Of a stretch of DNA of 64,000 nucleotides, positions 62,924 to 64,000 are shown in pieces. A model generated the notes under the pieces. The model saw nothing but the letters and a program-made list of their open reading frames with translations. It had not been told where the DNA came from and did no database searches. Numbering within the stretch: position 1 is the first letter of the stretch; each line of letters opens with the position of its first letter. The DNA lies in contig NZ_NTMH01000054.1 in assembly GCF_002307475.1 (NCBI RefSeq), forward strand, positions 124,001 to 188,000. The letters run 5' to 3'. A program made the position numbers and the translations under genes. Source of the DNA: Pantoea allii (GTDB taxonomy: Bacteria; Pseudomonadota; Gammaproteobacteria; Enterobacterales; Enterobacteriaceae).

Positions 62924-63798
62924 TGGCAGAGATTTCGCAACTCAACGCGGCCGATCGCCAGCCGGTTAACTGGAGTAAGTGGCTGCTTATTGGTATTGGC
63001 GCACTGATATCGCTGCTTCTGCTGGTGGTGCCGATGGTCTCCATCTTCTGGGAAGCGTTGTACAAAGGGCTGGGCGTGACGTTTAGCAACCTGACCGACA
63101 GCGATATGCTGCATGCCATATGGCTGACGGTGCTGGTCGCGTTGATTACCGTGCCGGTGAATTTAGTGTTCGGCACGCTGCTGGCCTGGCTGGTGACACG
63201 CTTTACCTTTCCCGGTCGCCAGCTGCTTTTAACGCTGTTCGACATTCCGTTTGCCGTATCGCCTGTCGTGGCGGGCCTGATGTATCTCCTGTTCTGGGGC
63301 ATCAATGGCCCGGCGGGCGGCTGGCTGGATGCCCATAATATTCAGGTGATGTTCTCCTGGCCTGGCATGGTGCTGGTCACCGTCTTCGTTACCTGTCCGT
63401 TTGTGGTGCGCGAACTGGTGCCGGTGATGCTGAGTCAGGGCAGTCATGAGGACGAAGCCGCCGTGCTGTTAGGTGCCTCGGGCTGGCAGATGTTCCGTCG
63501 CGTTACGCTGCCCAACATTCGCTGGGCCATGCTGTATGGCGTTGTGCTGACAAACGCCCGCGCCATTGGTGAATTCGGCGCGGTATCGGTGGTATCCGGT
63601 TCTATTCGCGGTGAAACCTATACCTTACCGCTTCAGGTTGAATTACTGCATCAGGATTACAATACGGTAGGCGCCTTTACTGCTGCGGCCTTACTGACCG
63701 TGATGGCAATCGTGACGCTGTTTCTGAAAAGCATTGTGCAATGGCGTTTAGAGCAACAGCATAAACGCCTGCAACTGGAGGACAATCATGAGCATTGA
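62923..63798 (+). CDS. cysW: Sulfate/thiosulfate permease CysW
   Basis: Second permease of the importer, 291 residues, as in E. coli. EAA loop DEAAVLLGASGWQMFRRVTLPNIRW in part, and NARAIGEFGAVSVVSGSIRGET as family marker. The last 11 bases overlap the start of cysA. Confidence 0.95.
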   Translation: MAEISQLNAADRQPVNWSKWLLIGIGALISLLLLVVPMVSIFWEALYKGLGVTFSNLTDSDMLHAIWLTVLVALITVPVNLVFGTLLAWLVTRFTFPGRQLLLTLFDIPFAVSPVVAGLMYLLFWGINGPAGGWLDAHNIQVMFSWPGMVLVTVFVTCPFVVRELVPVMLSQGSHEDEAAVLLGASGWQMFRRVTLPNIRWAMLYGVVLTNARAIGEFGAVSVVSGSIRGETYTLPLQVELLHQDYNTVGAFTAAALLTVMAIVTLFLKSIVQWRLEQQHKRLQLEDNHEH

Positions 63799-64000
63799 GA
63801 TTAACCAGATCAACAAATCCTTTGGTCGCACAGCGGTGCTGAACGATATCTCACTGGATATTCCTTCTGGCCAGATGGTGGCATTACTGGGGCCGTCCGG
63901 TTCCGGTAAAACAACGCTGCTGCGTATTATCGCCGGGCTGGAGCATCAGAACAGCGGTCAGATCCGTTTTCATGACCACGATGTCAGCCGTCTGCATGCG
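63788..64000 (+). CDS. cysA: Sulfate/thiosulfate importer ATPase CysA, 5' part
   Basis: ATP-binding subunit of the sulfate importer, truncated by the window edge after 71 codons. It begins MSIEINQINKSFGRT and has Walker A GPSGSGKTT near residue 38, with AGLEHQNSGQIRFHDHDVS following. ATG 63788 lies inside the end of cysW, an 11-base overlap. The rest of the gene and cysM are outside the window. Confidence 0.95.
   Translation, partial: MSIEINQINKSFGRTAVLNDISLDIPSGQMVALLGPSGSGKTTLLRIIAGLEHQNSGQIRFHDHDVSRLHA

Overview
The window is a chromosomal segment from an enteric gamma-proteobacterium (Enterobacterales). Most backbone proteins are close to their Escherichia coli counterparts in length and sequence. 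The E. coli gene order uraA-hda-yfgD-bepA-perM-bcp-gcvR-dapA-bamC-purC-ypfJ-tmcA-ypfH-ypfN-dapE-yffB-ypfM-acrD-narQ-nudK-ypfG-tktB-talA-maeB-hemF-amiA-ypeA-yfeZ-yfeY-cysPUWA is kept through the whole window. The missing hyf, aegA and eut genes and the mix of accessory genes suggest a plant- or environment-associated enteric such as Erwinia or Pantoea. That placement is inference; the sequence alone does not fix the genus. No insertion sequence, prophage, integrase, CRISPR array, rRNA or tRNA was recognised.

Layout. 1-3465: end of the uracil permease gene, hda, an ArsC-like reductase and the envelope protease bepA. 3466-15808: first accessory block, in place of the E. coli hyf region. It holds a LacI regulator with a five-gene ABC importer/phosphodiesterase operon, a membrane diguanylate cyclase, and an AraC regulator divergent from a sugar symporter plus a GH127 beta-L-arabinofuranosidase. 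16070-33117: backbone for envelope, lysine, purine and tRNA-modification functions, ending with acrD and an adjacent narQ-narP nitrate-sensing pair. 33367-36146: a small periplasmic DUF1471 protein, an AnsP-type amino-acid permease and nudK.

36191-44111: second accessory block, an eight-gene reverse-strand sugar operon (DeoR regulator, binding protein, double ATPase, two permeases, AlsE-like epimerase, ROK kinase, PfkB kinase). 44613-46828: ypfG and ampH, convergent. 47054-51042: a CitA/CitB-type two-component system divergent from a 2-hydroxycarboxylate transporter. 51525-64000: transketolase, transaldolase and malic enzyme, then hemF, amiA, ypeA, yfeZ, yfeY and the start of the cysPUWA operon, which runs off the end.

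The genes that act together form nutrient-acquisition modules. These are a putative phospho-compound importer with its own hydrolase, an arabinoside symporter with its glycosidase, an allose/allulose-type ABC system with intracellular kinases and epimerase, a di/tricarboxylate sensor-transporter pair close to malic enzyme, and sulfate/thiosulfate uptake. Candidate operators were found by eye for LacI, AraC/CRP, CRP, PurR (two) and sigma-E control. Gene identities rest on recognising family sequences, not on a database search.
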